This document shows positions 43,655-51,295 of a DNA stretch of 51,691 nucleotides, piece after piece (position 1 is the first letter of the stretch; each line of letters opens with the position of its first letter). Below the pieces are notes generated by a model, which was given only the letters and a program-made list of their open reading frames with translations, was not told where the DNA came from and searched no databases. Where the stretch lies: assembly GCA_934120015.1 (NCBI GenBank), contig CAKOTD010000006.1:1-51691 (forward strand), given 5' to 3'. The DNA comes from an uncultured Bacilli bacterium (GTDB lineage: Bacteria > Bacillota_I > Bacilli_A > RF39 > UBA660). Made by a program: the position numbers and the translations under genes.

Positions 43655-43873
43655 TTATTTTATTTTTTCTTTAATTTTATCTATTAATTCATCTTCTGTG
43701 TTGGCAATTATTGGTAAATTATTTAAAATTATAAAGGCTTTTGTTCTACCTATACCACAGAAATTTTGACATCCAATAGATATAGTAGCATCTTTGTCAA
43801 ATTGTTTAATTTTTTCAATAATACTTTGATAATTGAAACCTTTGCATTTGTTACATACTTTATAATTATTCAT
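43655..43873 (-). CDS. DUF1450-like small iron-sulfur/thioredoxin-fold protein
   Basis: A 72-residue protein with Cys7 and Cys10 (VCNKCKG), then Cys35 and Cys39 (IGCQNFCGIGRTKAF) and a C-terminal ANTEDELIDKIKEKI. The layout matches the YuzB/DUF1450 family and resembles thioredoxin-fold 2Fe-2S ferredoxins. Redox or metal binding is inferred from the four Cys. Its start overlaps the end of pduL by 8 bases, so the two are coexpressed. Confidence 0.7.
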   Translation of the reverse strand: MNNYKVCNKCKGFNYQSIIEKIKQFDKDATISIGCQNFCGIGRTKAFIILNNLPIIANTEDELIDKIKEKIK

Positions 43874-44435
43874 AAATTATCTCGACCTCATCTCCTTGCT
43901 TTAACATATTTGCATTTGCATCATCTGTATCTAAATGTAATTCAAAAGTAGCATCTTCACTTGCTTTTAAATAAACATTATACAAAATAGAGCTTTTTTC
44001 AGTATTTGTTTTTATAGCAACCATATCATTATTTTTAAGCCCTAGTTTAGATAATTGATCAAATGAAATGTGTATATGTCTTGTTGCAATTATACATCCT
44101 TCATTAAGCGTAATTTCTGCATTTGGTCCAATAATAGTAATTTTTTCACTTCCTGATAAGTCTCCAGAGTTTCTAATAGGTGGATTTAATCCTAATTTAA
44201 ATGAATCGGTTTTACTAATTTCAATTTGATTATATGGTCTCACTGGGCCTAAAATACGAACATTTTCAATTTGTCCTTTTGGTCCTTTAATAGTAACAGT
44301 TTGCTTGCTAGCAAATTGCCCTTTTTGTGATAATTCTTTCAGGATTTCTAATTCAAAATTATCCCCAAATAATAAATCTAAAGTTTCTCTATTCAAATGT
44401 ACATGTCTATTTGATATTCCAACATTTACTTTCAT
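43866..44435 (-). CDS. pduL: phosphate propanoyltransferase / phosphotransacetylase, PduL type
   Basis: It interconverts acetyl-CoA (or propionyl-CoA) and the acyl phosphate, feeding ATP formation through acetate kinase. The 189 residues include two zinc-binding histidine motifs, ISNRHVHL and ATRHIHIS, and the C-terminal HLDTDDANA. No microcompartment targeting helix precedes the core, and no shell genes are present, so a general fermentative role is likely. The ATG at 44435 follows GGAGG; the ATG at 44450 lies before that site. Confidence 0.93.
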   Translation of the reverse strand: MKVNVGISNRHVHLNRETLDLLFGDNFELEILKELSQKGQFASKQTVTIKGPKGQIENVRILGPVRPYNQIEISKTDSFKLGLNPPIRNSGDLSGSEKITIIGPNAEITLNEGCIIATRHIHISFDQLSKLGLKNNDMVAIKTNTEKSSILYNVYLKASEDATFELHLDTDDANANMLKQGDEVEIIYE

Positions 44436-44461
44436 ATATCTATCCTCCATAAGGAATTATA

Positions 44462-44489
44462 TCATAAATAGGTAATGATGTCATAAAAT
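44462..44489 (+). promoter_or_regulatory. candidate sigma-E-type promoter of gerQ
   Basis: -35 TCATAAA (44462-44468), 13 bases, -10 CATAAAAT (44482-44489; consensus CATACAHT). It lies 22 bases before the ATG. Confidence 0.5.
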
Positions 44490-44510
44490 ATTTATTGAAA
44501 GGATGATTTT

Positions 44511-44888
44511 ATGAATAATGCTTATTATAATAATAATACTTTTCCAGGAAATCCAATATATTCTGGCAATAATGTAACTCCAAATCAATCTGTTAGTCCT
44601 AATTATATGGTTAACAATCAGGTTGATATTCCAATGGAGCAATCTTATATTGAAAATATTTTAAGGTTAAATAAAGGAAAACAAGTGCGTGTGCATATGA
44701 CTTTCCCAGATTCTAATGAGTTTAGAGATAGAGAATTTACTGGTATAATAGAACAATCAGGTAGAGATCATATAATATTAAGTGAACCTTCAACAGGGAA
44801 GTGGCAACTATTATTAATGATTTATGTTGATTTTATTACTTTTGATGAGAAAATAAATTATAGTCAAGAATTTATTCCAAATACATAA
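44511..44888 (+). CDS. gerQ: spore coat protein GerQ
   Basis: A 125-residue protein with a low-complexity Asn/Pro-rich N-terminus (~1-42) and the conserved GerQ domain: QSYIENILRLNKGKQVRVHM, FTGIIEQSGRDHIILSEP, LLLMIYVDFITFDEKINYS. In Bacillus GerQ is an inner-coat protein cross-linked by transglutaminase and needed to hold the germination lytic enzyme CwlJ. No cwlJ is adjacent. The sigma-E-like promoter fits mother-cell expression. GAAAGGATG precedes the ATG. Confidence 0.9.
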   Translation: MNNAYYNNNTFPGNPIYSGNNVTPNQSVSPNYMVNNQVDIPMEQSYIENILRLNKGKQVRVHMTFPDSNEFRDREFTGIIEQSGRDHIILSEPSTGKWQLLLMIYVDFITFDEKINYSQEFIPNT

Positions 44889-44918
44889 ATTTTGTGATAC
44901 AATATAATTGGTGATAGT

Positions 44919-45464
44919 ATGTATGTAGCAATTATAACAATTAGTATATTTATTATTTTGTGTGTTATTAGTATGTATTTAATTAATATATATAATAAGT
45001 ATCAAAATTATATTATAAGAATAAATGAGGCAGAAGCTAATATAGACTCTACTTTAAGAAAAAGGTTTGATTTATTAAATAAATCTATTGGTATTATAAA
45101 AGCTAATACAGATATAGAAGGGGATATTTTAGAAATTATTGTTAAATTAAGATCAAGAAAATTATCTAATTTTGAACTTGATAGACAATTATATGAGGCT
45201 ATAAATGAATTTAATAAAATTAAAGAAGAACATGAAGAGCTAAAAAATAGTGAATCATTTATAAAGATAGATCTTGGACTTGCAGAGTCAGAAGCTGAAA
45301 TTGTTGCTTCTAGGAAGTATTACAATGATATTATTACTGATTATAATCGTTTAGTTAGAATTTTTCCTTCAAATATAGTTGCAAAAATCTGTAAATATAA
45401 AAGTAAATTATATTTTGATGGAAAAAATATGGAAGATGAGATAATAAATGACTTTAAATTATAA
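44919..45464 (+). CDS. LemA family protein
   Basis: A 181-residue protein with one N-terminal membrane helix (~2-24) and a helical bundle. Family features are INEAEANIDSTLRKRFDLL near residue 40 and SRKYYNDIITDYNRLVRIFPSNIVA near 135-160. The function of LemA proteins is not settled. GGTGATAG precedes the ATG. Confidence 0.88.
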   Translation: MYVAIITISIFIILCVISMYLINIYNKYQNYIIRINEAEANIDSTLRKRFDLLNKSIGIIKANTDIEGDILEIIVKLRSRKLSNFELDRQLYEAINEFNKIKEEHEELKNSESFIKIDLGLAESEAEIVASRKYYNDIITDYNRLVRIFPSNIVAKICKYKSKLYFDGKNMEDEIINDFKL

Positions 45465-45511
45465 AATATAAAATGATAAAGTTTGGTAAATAAAAATATT
45501 TAAAAGAATAT

Positions 45512-45548
45512 AAAAACCCCATTTCACATATAGAAACAGGGTTTTTAT
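45512..45548. terminator. bidirectional terminator
   Basis: AAAACCCCATTTC / GAAACAGGGTTTT between convergent lemA and divIC. Confidence 0.8.
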
Positions 45549-45955
45549 TATTTTTTTAATATATATATAATTATACAAATTAGAATTAATCCAATTGCTG
45601 TTATAATATATTTATACATATCGTTTGTTTGACTTGTGTTATTTTCAACTATTTCAGGTTTTTTTTCATCAATCTTTATAATATACTCACCATCTTGTTT
45701 AGAATAAGAAAACTCTTCTCTAGCAAATCTAGCAATATATTCTGGATCTTTTAACTTTTCAATTTCACTTTTAAGGTTATCAGATTCTATTTTTAATTCA
45801 TTTAATTCATAAGTTAATTGTGTTTCTTCATCTTTTAATTTTTTTATATCAAAAGTATATTTTATTAGACTTGATATAAAAGAGATGATGGCTAAAACGG
45901 ATAATCCACCAAAAATAATTAATCTTCTTTTAGTTTGTTTGCTAGTTTTAGCCAT
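45548..45955 (-). CDS. divIC: DivIC/FtsB-type septum protein with an extra C-terminal membrane helix
   Basis: A 135-residue divisome protein. The basic cytoplasmic N-terminus (MAKTSKQTKRR) is followed by a membrane helix (~15-35), a coiled coil (~38-70) and the family motif KDPEYIARFAREEFSYSKQDGEYIIKI (two parts). A second hydrophobic helix (~112-133) at the extreme C-terminus is unusual for DivIC. The ATG at 45955 follows GAAGGTGAT. It is the third gene of yabP-yabQ-divIC, an order conserved in spore formers. Confidence 0.88.
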   Translation of the reverse strand: MAKTSKQTKRRLIIFGGLSVLAIISFISSLIKYTFDIKKLKDEETQLTYELNELKIESDNLKSEIEKLKDPEYIARFAREEFSYSKQDGEYIIKIDEKKPEIVENNTSQTNDMYKYIITAIGLILICIIIYILKK

Positions 45956-45966
45956 TGATATCACCT

Positions 45967-46269
45967 TCAATTATTCTTATTATAACATTTTGTAATGTAC
46001 TTTTCAATTATTTTAGAGATAATATTTTGGATAATAAAACCAGTAATAATTAGTAATATAGAATATATATGAAATATACCATAACAAATCTTTTGTATTA
46101 TTATGAAATATATATAAATACATATAAAAACAAAAATAAAGTTAGATAATATTCTAATTATATTGTTTTTATGATGTAATAATTTATAATTTATATTTAG
46201 TAATATGGATAATAAAAAGCCATATATTAAGGAAAAAATAATTAGCTTAATTTGAATATTTAAATTCAT
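45967..46269 (-). CDS. yabQ: spore cortex protein YabQ-like
   Basis: A 100-residue membrane protein with three to four hydrophobic helices. Sequence likeness to YabQ is weak but position between yabP and divIC is diagnostic. In Bacillus YabQ localises to the forespore membrane and is needed for cortex. No clear ribosome site is seen; a 13-base tandem repeat (46261-46286) supplies two ATG-AATTTAAAT starts, the first of which (overlapping the yabP stop as TAATG) opens only an 11-codon frame. Translation may depend on coupling to yabP. Confidence 0.72.
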   Translation of the reverse strand: MNLNIQIKLIIFSLIYGFLLSILLNINYKLLHHKNNIIRILSNFIFVFICIYIYFIIIQKICYGIFHIYSILLIITGFIIQNIISKIIEKYITKCYNKNN

Positions 46270-46286
46270 TATTTAAATTCATTATT
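46261..46286. repeat. 13-base tandem repeat at the yabP/yabQ junction
   Basis: TAAATTCATTATT occurs twice head to tail (plus strand), which duplicates the start-codon context of yabQ. Confidence 0.7.
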
Positions 46287-46575
46287 TAAATAGTTTACTA
46301 AAAATACTTTCTTCTTTTTCCTTTTTGTTTGGACTTTCCATATAACCTAAACTATTTATTTTACCTTTAATTGACACATTACCTTGAAATGTATCTAATT
46401 TTACTATTTCTAGTTCAGACCCTTTTATAATAATATATCCCATATTTGTTTCCATTAAAAATTCCTCATTATCAAAACTATCGATTTTTTTTACTCCACT
46501 AATAATAATATTTTTTCTTTCTGTTATGGTTACTGCATGACTTAATGCCCCTAAGTTATTATCTATCTTGTCCAT
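46282..46575 (-). CDS. yabP: sporulation protein YabP
   Basis: A 97-residue member of the YabP/YqfC family: LSHAVTITERKNIIISGVKKIDSFDNEEFLMETNMGYIIIKG (read in parts), SELEIVKLDTFQGNVSIKGKINSLGY, and a C-terminal IFSKLFK. It is made in the mother cell and linked to cortex formation. GAAAGGAG lies seven bases before the ATG, inside one arm of a long hairpin. It is first in yabP-yabQ-divIC. Confidence 0.92.
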   Translation of the reverse strand: MDKIDNNLGALSHAVTITERKNIIISGVKKIDSFDNEEFLMETNMGYIIIKGSELEIVKLDTFQGNVSIKGKINSLGYMESPNKKEKEESIFSKLFK

Positions 46576-46577
46576 AA

Positions 46578-46616
46578 AAAACTCCTTTCATTTGTATATA
46601 TTATGAAAGGAGTTTT
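46578..46616 (-). terminator. terminator hairpin that sequesters the yabP ribosome site
   Basis: 14-base perfect arms (46603-46616 and 46578-46591) with an 11-base loop, followed in the minus direction by a T-run. It would end transcripts of the upstream DUF308 gene; in read-through RNA the yabP Shine-Dalgarno is paired. Confidence 0.75.
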
Positions 46617-46626
46617 ATAAATATGA
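46598..46626 (-). promoter_or_regulatory. sigma-E-type promoter of yabP
   Basis: Minus strand -35 TCATATT (46626-46620) matches KMATATT fully; 14-base spacer; -10 CATAATAT (46605-46598) matches CATACAHT at six of eight. The expected start site is near 46591, in the hairpin loop. Confidence 0.65.
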
Positions 46627-47877
46627 TTATTTATATACGTTGTATGAAACAACATTACTTCTTTTCTTTGAAAATTCGGTTGCTAAAAAATCATAATAAG
46701 TACCTGGGGTAATAATCCCATTAATCTTTATAATATCAGTTCCTGTAATTTTTGTCATATAATCCACAAGTAATACACAATTAGTACAAAGAACAAAATA
46801 TGTTTTAAATTTTCCGGATTTAAATTTATAAAATGTAGCTTTTGTTTCATTATAAAGTCTCATTGCATAGTAATTTTTATTTTCTTTATTTTTAACATCT
46901 ATTATTGGTTTATTCCATTTGATAGTGTTTGACATTAATTCATCAAATCTTTTTCTTAATTTATTTTTTTGTCTTTCGGTTAGTTTGATTCCAAATGCAA
47001 AGATTGTTTTTTTACTATCTTTAATACAAAAATTAATATATTTTTTCTTATTTTTAACTGTAAATAATACACCATCACCAATAGATTCAAATAATTTAAT
47101 AGAACTTGGATCATAGTTTCCGTAGGAATAAACTTTATTTTCAAAATATAAATCAGCATGTCCAGTTACACCAAATCCAGAATTTGTAACATGAATAAAT
47201 ATTTCAAGATCAGCATCTTCATCATTCTTTTTTGAATTTAAAAGATTTTCATCTATTCTCTTATTGTTTATATCTTGTAATATAGAGTGTGGTATTAAAA
47301 CATTTAATAATACGGGAAGCGGTAACCTAATTTTCTTTTTTATTTTTTCTTTATTTTTTGTTGGAATTATCTGTTTAATAAAGTCATATATATATGATAT
47401 TCCTATTAATATAAAATATATTCCAATAATTATTAAGATTGTATTAATTCTTGTAAGTGGAATAATGATACAAGATATGCCAAAAGAAAAATAGAATAGG
47501 AAAGCGGCTATCTCTAATATTTTTCCATGAACTTTATTTTTTTTAAGTATTATATAGTTGATAAAATTTACTAAACTATTGAATAACATATAAGAACCAA
47601 AAATAATTGAGAATAATCCAAGAGGAATATTTGGGATGAATATAAATATACTGGAAATTATAATGTTAATAAGTGATTTGATAATTAATTCTTTTTTTTC
47701 TTTTTTGGTAAAGAATTTAATAATATTTGATATTCCTTGTAAGAGTAATAATATTGAAATAAGCAATATTATTAAAGATAAAAAAGAATTATTTAATATA
47801 AATAAAAATATACCAAGTGTTAAAAATAATAAGCCTATCAGTAGAATGTTATATAAATTTAAATATTTTTTGTACAT
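46627..47877 (-). CDS. DUF308 (HdeD-like) membrane protein fused to an NlpC/P60- or LRAT-like domain
   Basis: A 416-residue protein. Residues ~1-170 are six hydrophobic helices of the DUF308/HdeD type. After a basic linker, ~215-416 is a soluble domain with a candidate catalytic His (GFGVTGHADLYFENKVYSYG) and Cys (CTNCVLLVDYMTKITG), in the His-then-Cys order of permuted papain-like NlpC/P60 or LRAT families, ending TPGTYYDFLATEF. The substrate is unknown; peptidoglycan peptides or lipids are possible. It lies directly upstream of yabP in the same direction. Confidence 0.7.
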   Translation of the reverse strand: MYKKYLNLYNILLIGLLFLTLGIFLFILNNSFLSLIILLISILLLLQGISNIIKFFTKKEKKELIIKSLINIIISSIFIFIPNIPLGLFSIIFGSYMLFNSLVNFINYIILKKNKVHGKILEIAAFLFYFSFGISCIIIPLTRINTILIIIGIYFILIGISYIYDFIKQIIPTKNKEKIKKKIRLPLPVLLNVLIPHSILQDINNKRIDENLLNSKKNDEDADLEIFIHVTNSGFGVTGHADLYFENKVYSYGNYDPSSIKLFESIGDGVLFTVKNKKKYINFCIKDSKKTIFAFGIKLTERQKNKLRKRFDELMSNTIKWNKPIIDVKNKENKNYYAMRLYNETKATFYKFKSGKFKTYFVLCTNCVLLVDYMTKITGTDIIKINGIITPGTYYDFLATEFSKKRSNVVSYNVYK

Positions 47878-47965
47878 TTTATTACTTCCTTTTGTTATAT
47901 ATTATAACTATTTTTAAAAATAATTACAATAAATGACATATACAAAAAATGTACTTATTTATATT

Positions 47966-49909
47966 TTATTCTTCTTTAATTGTTGGAAGTAAATCATCAA
48001 GTAAGTAATCTTCATAAGGTTCAGTTCCTTTAATATAATAAAACATTCGTTTATTATTAGTATTAGTAGTACCACTGATAGGATCTACTAAAACACCAAC
48101 AACATTTTTGGGCATTTCATACCAATTGTCTTCTTTGTCCTTTAGTGATGATTCCATAGCATCAATCCACATATTTTTTATGGCAAGACCTTCACTAGGA
48201 ATAGTAGCTTTATTATCATCATAGCCAAGCCATGCTCCAATTATAAGATCTTTGTTATATCCAAAAATTAAATGATCGGTGTCGGTTGTTCCAGTCTTAA
48301 CTGCATATTTCTTTGTCATCTTACTTTTTATTACTAAACAGGTAGGAGAGGTGTAGTCGACAAATTCACTTGCATATGTACTTGTTAATAGTTCATTTAA
48401 GATATATACTAAACTTTTATTTAATATTTGTTCTGGCTCTTCTTTAAATTCATATAGGACATTTCCACTTATGTCTTCAACTTTTGTAATTAAATGTGGT
48501 GTAACTTTATAACCTTCATTTGCAAAAGTAGCATATGCATTAACCATTTCAATAATATTAATTTCTCCTGATCCCAGAGCTAAAGATGGGACTGCGCTAA
48601 GTTCTGATTTTATTCCTAAACGATGGGCAGTATCTACTAATACTTCTTCACCCAAAAATAGATGTGTTTTGACTGCAAATATATTATCAGAAAAGGCAAT
48701 AGCAGCAGCCATTGTTATAGGTTTGTCTGGATATTTGTTACCGTAATTTTGGGGACTATATGTTTTATTCTCACTAAAAGTAAATGTTGTTTTTGTACTT
48801 CTAAATGTTGTTGATGATGTAAAACCATTTTCTAAGGCGGCATAATATAAAATTGGTTTTATAGTTGAGCCCACTTGCCTTTTTGTACTAGTAGCTCTAT
48901 TAAATTGACTTACGGAATAATCTCTACCACCAATTAGTCCTAATATTTCACCGGTACTAGGATTCATGGCTACCATAGAAACTTGTATTTCAGTATTATT
49001 CTTAAGGTTATTTATCATACTCTGTTCCATATTACTTTGGATATTTTTATCATATGTAGTGTAAATTTTCAGTCCACCTGTTTTTAATAGTGATATAGGA
49101 ACTTCTTTTATAGTTTTTAGTTCACTAATAACAGCATCTGCAAAGTAATTTTGGGTAATCAAAGAATTGCTTTCTTCACTATTATCATACTTTAGGACCT
49201 CATTATAGGCATCTTCCATTTGTTTTTTAGTTATATACTTATTTTTATACATAGCGTTTAAGATTAATTTTTGCCTTTCCTTAGCTGCTTTTTCATCTAC
49301 AAATGGTGAATATTTTGATGGCCATTTTGGGATGCCTGCTAGTAGTGATGCCTCAGCTAGTGTTAAATCCTTAGCACTTTTATTAAAATAGTATTTAGAT
49401 GCATTTTCTATTCCAAATACTCCACCATAATTTATGGTGTTAAGATATCCCTCTAATATCTCGTTTTTGCTATAATGTGCTTCTAATCTTACTGTAAGCC
49501 AAGCCTCTTCAATTTTTCTATTCCATGTCTTTTCAAAACTTAAAAATAAATTTTTGGCATATTGCTGGGTTATAGTAGAAGCTCCTTGTAATGTTTCACC
49601 ATTTTTAGCGTTTATATAAAGTGATTTTAATATTCTTAAGAAGTCAAAACCTTGATGATTAAAAAAATTTTTATCTTCAACAGCAATAGTAGCGTCTATT
49701 AAGTAGGGGGAAATATTTTCTAAACTTATCCACTCATCATTAGAGCCAGAAAATAGATTACCATTTTTATCATATAAATAATAACTACTAGCACTATTAA
49801 TATTTAATTTAGGAGATACTTTTGCATATATAATAATACCAATATATCCTAGAAAAATTAATATATAAAATATAATAAAAAATTTCCATAAAAATTTTAG
49901 TGTTTTCAT
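47966..49909 (-). CDS. class A penicillin-binding protein (PBP2D/PbpG-like size)
   Basis: A bifunctional enzyme of 647 residues. A membrane helix (~8-30) is followed by a GT51 domain (VEDKNFFNHQGFDFLRI, GASTITQQYAKNLFL, KNEILEGYLNTINYG) and a transpeptidase with STIK (RQVGSTIKPILYY), SDN (AFSDNIFAVK) and KTG (AVKTGTTDTD). There are no added C-terminal domains, unlike the 23119 PBP. The ATG at 49909 lies nine bases after GGAG; the earlier ATG contains that signal. It is divergent from a deacetylase gene. Confidence 0.93.
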   Translation of the reverse strand: MKTLKFLWKFFIIFYILIFLGYIGIIIYAKVSPKLNINSASSYYLYDKNGNLFSGSNDEWISLENISPYLIDATIAVEDKNFFNHQGFDFLRILKSLYINAKNGETLQGASTITQQYAKNLFLSFEKTWNRKIEEAWLTVRLEAHYSKNEILEGYLNTINYGGVFGIENASKYYFNKSAKDLTLAEASLLAGIPKWPSKYSPFVDEKAAKERQKLILNAMYKNKYITKKQMEDAYNEVLKYDNSEESNSLITQNYFADAVISELKTIKEVPISLLKTGGLKIYTTYDKNIQSNMEQSMINNLKNNTEIQVSMVAMNPSTGEILGLIGGRDYSVSQFNRATSTKRQVGSTIKPILYYAALENGFTSSTTFRSTKTTFTFSENKTYSPQNYGNKYPDKPITMAAAIAFSDNIFAVKTHLFLGEEVLVDTAHRLGIKSELSAVPSLALGSGEINIIEMVNAYATFANEGYKVTPHLITKVEDISGNVLYEFKEEPEQILNKSLVYILNELLTSTYASEFVDYTSPTCLVIKSKMTKKYAVKTGTTDTDHLIFGYNKDLIIGAWLGYDDNKATIPSEGLAIKNMWIDAMESSLKDKEDNWYEMPKNVVGVLVDPISGTTNTNNKRMFYYIKGTEPYEDYLLDDLLPTIKEE

Positions 49910-49991
49910 TTTTTCTAGCTCCATTTCTATATTTTATTATTGGTTAAATTTGGAATATTATGTACAAAAAATAAATATTTAAAAAATTTAG

Positions 49992-50000
49992 TGGTACAAT
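49992..50000 (+). promoter_or_regulatory. extended -10 promoter of the 50019 gene
   Basis: TGG-TACAAT (49992-50000) with no clear -35; GGAG follows before the ATG. Confidence 0.5.
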
Positions 50001-50018
50001 AATAATGGAGTTGGTTGT

Positions 50019-51209
50019 ATGAAGAAAATAGCAGTTATATTAGTCGTTTTTAGTATTATTGTTTTTGGGTGTACAAATAAACTAAAAATGCCAGATTTTT
50101 ATAATAAAAATTATGCTGAAGCTAAGAAGTTTGCAGATAAAAATAATTTGGAAATATCTTATGAGGAAGTATATGATGATAATATTGTTAAAGGAAATAT
50201 AATAGGACAAAATATTGATAAGAATAAAAAAATAAATAGGGATACTAAACTTGTGTTCAAGATATCAAAGGGTATTGATTATGGTAAATATAATGTTGAT
50301 GAGAGTGGTTATGTACCAATTATGATGTATCATGGTATTGAAAATATAAATGATGAGGATACTATGTATATAGGTGGAAATGTAGATAAGGATGGCTATA
50401 TTAGGACGGCTGAATCGTTTAGAAGGGATTTAGAATTTTATTATAATAATAATTATAGAATGATAAGACTTAAGGATTATATAAATGGGGATATTGATAC
50501 TGAATTAGGAAAAAGTCCTATTATTTTAACATTTGATGATGGAAGAAGTAATAATATAAAAGTAATTGGTTGTGATGATAACGGTAATATTATTATTGAT
50601 CCAAATAGTGCAGTTGGAATATTAGAAGAATATAAGAAGAAATATCCTGATTTTAATGTAACAGCAACATTTTTTATAAATGGAGGTTTATTTAATCAGG
50701 ACAAGTATAATGATGAAATAATTAAATGGTTGATAGATAATAATTATGATATTGGTAATCATACTTATAGTCATCCTGATATTACTACTATTACTAAGAG
50801 TGAAACTATAGAAGAAGTAGGAAAGATGTATGAAAAACTTTCTAATATAACTTCAGAATATATAAATGTAGTAGCTCTTCCTTTTGGATCACCTTATGAT
50901 AGTATGCATAATAATTTTCCTGCTATACTAGATGGAACATACAATGGCAAAGAGTATCATACTGATGCTACTTTGAGAGTAGGTTGGGAGGCAAGTTATA
51001 GTCCATTTAGTAAAAAATTTAACAAAAATTTTCTAAAGAGAATTAGAGCATATGATAATGATGGTAATGATTTTGATATAGAAATGAATTTTAAAATGTT
51101 AGAAAATAATAGATTTATATCTGATGGAGATAAGAATACAATTACTATAAAAGAAAAAGATAAACAATATATTAATGAAAATATAGATAAGAAATATATA
51201 TATTACTAA
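50019..51209 (+). CDS. lipoprotein with PASTA domain and NodB-like polysaccharide deacetylase domain
   Basis: A 396-residue protein with lipobox VFGC (Cys18). A single PASTA domain follows (~24-88, MPDFYNKNYAEAKKFADKNN, ending TKLVFKISKG). Residues ~105-320 are NodB-like: ILTFDDGRSNN (motif 1), ATFFING, GNHTYSHPD (motif 2). Motif 3 lacks the usual Arg (VALPFGSPYD), and late motifs are unclear, so activity is uncertain. It has a PASTA domain like the LCP protein at 10955, suggesting wall targeting. It is divergent from the class A PBP. Confidence 0.85.
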   Translation: MKKIAVILVVFSIIVFGCTNKLKMPDFYNKNYAEAKKFADKNNLEISYEEVYDDNIVKGNIIGQNIDKNKKINRDTKLVFKISKGIDYGKYNVDESGYVPIMMYHGIENINDEDTMYIGGNVDKDGYIRTAESFRRDLEFYYNNNYRMIRLKDYINGDIDTELGKSPIILTFDDGRSNNIKVIGCDDNGNIIIDPNSAVGILEEYKKKYPDFNVTATFFINGGLFNQDKYNDEIIKWLIDNNYDIGNHTYSHPDITTITKSETIEEVGKMYEKLSNITSEYINVVALPFGSPYDSMHNNFPAILDGTYNGKEYHTDATLRVGWEASYSPFSKKFNKNFLKRIRAYDNDGNDFDIEMNFKMLENNRFISDGDKNTITIKEKDKQYINENIDKKYIYY

Positions 51210-51234
51210 TGGCTATTTTAACATTATCGTTTTA

Positions 51235-51264
51235 TTGACAATTACCTAGAGTGAAGGTTATACT
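51235..51264 (+). promoter_or_regulatory. sigma-A promoter of the terminal pilin gene
   Basis: TTGACA (51235-51240), 18 bases, TATACT (51259-51264). Confidence 0.7.
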
Positions 51265-51295
51265 AGATGTATGAGAATAGAATAGGAGTAATGGT

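Noticed and set aside
43866..44435. Part of a bacterial microcompartment because of PduL
   Set aside because: No shell protein or encapsulation peptide is present; PduL also works as a general phosphotransacetylase.
48355..48365. Spo0A-like box TCGACAAA inside the second PBP gene
   Set aside because: It lies deep in coding sequence, far from any start.
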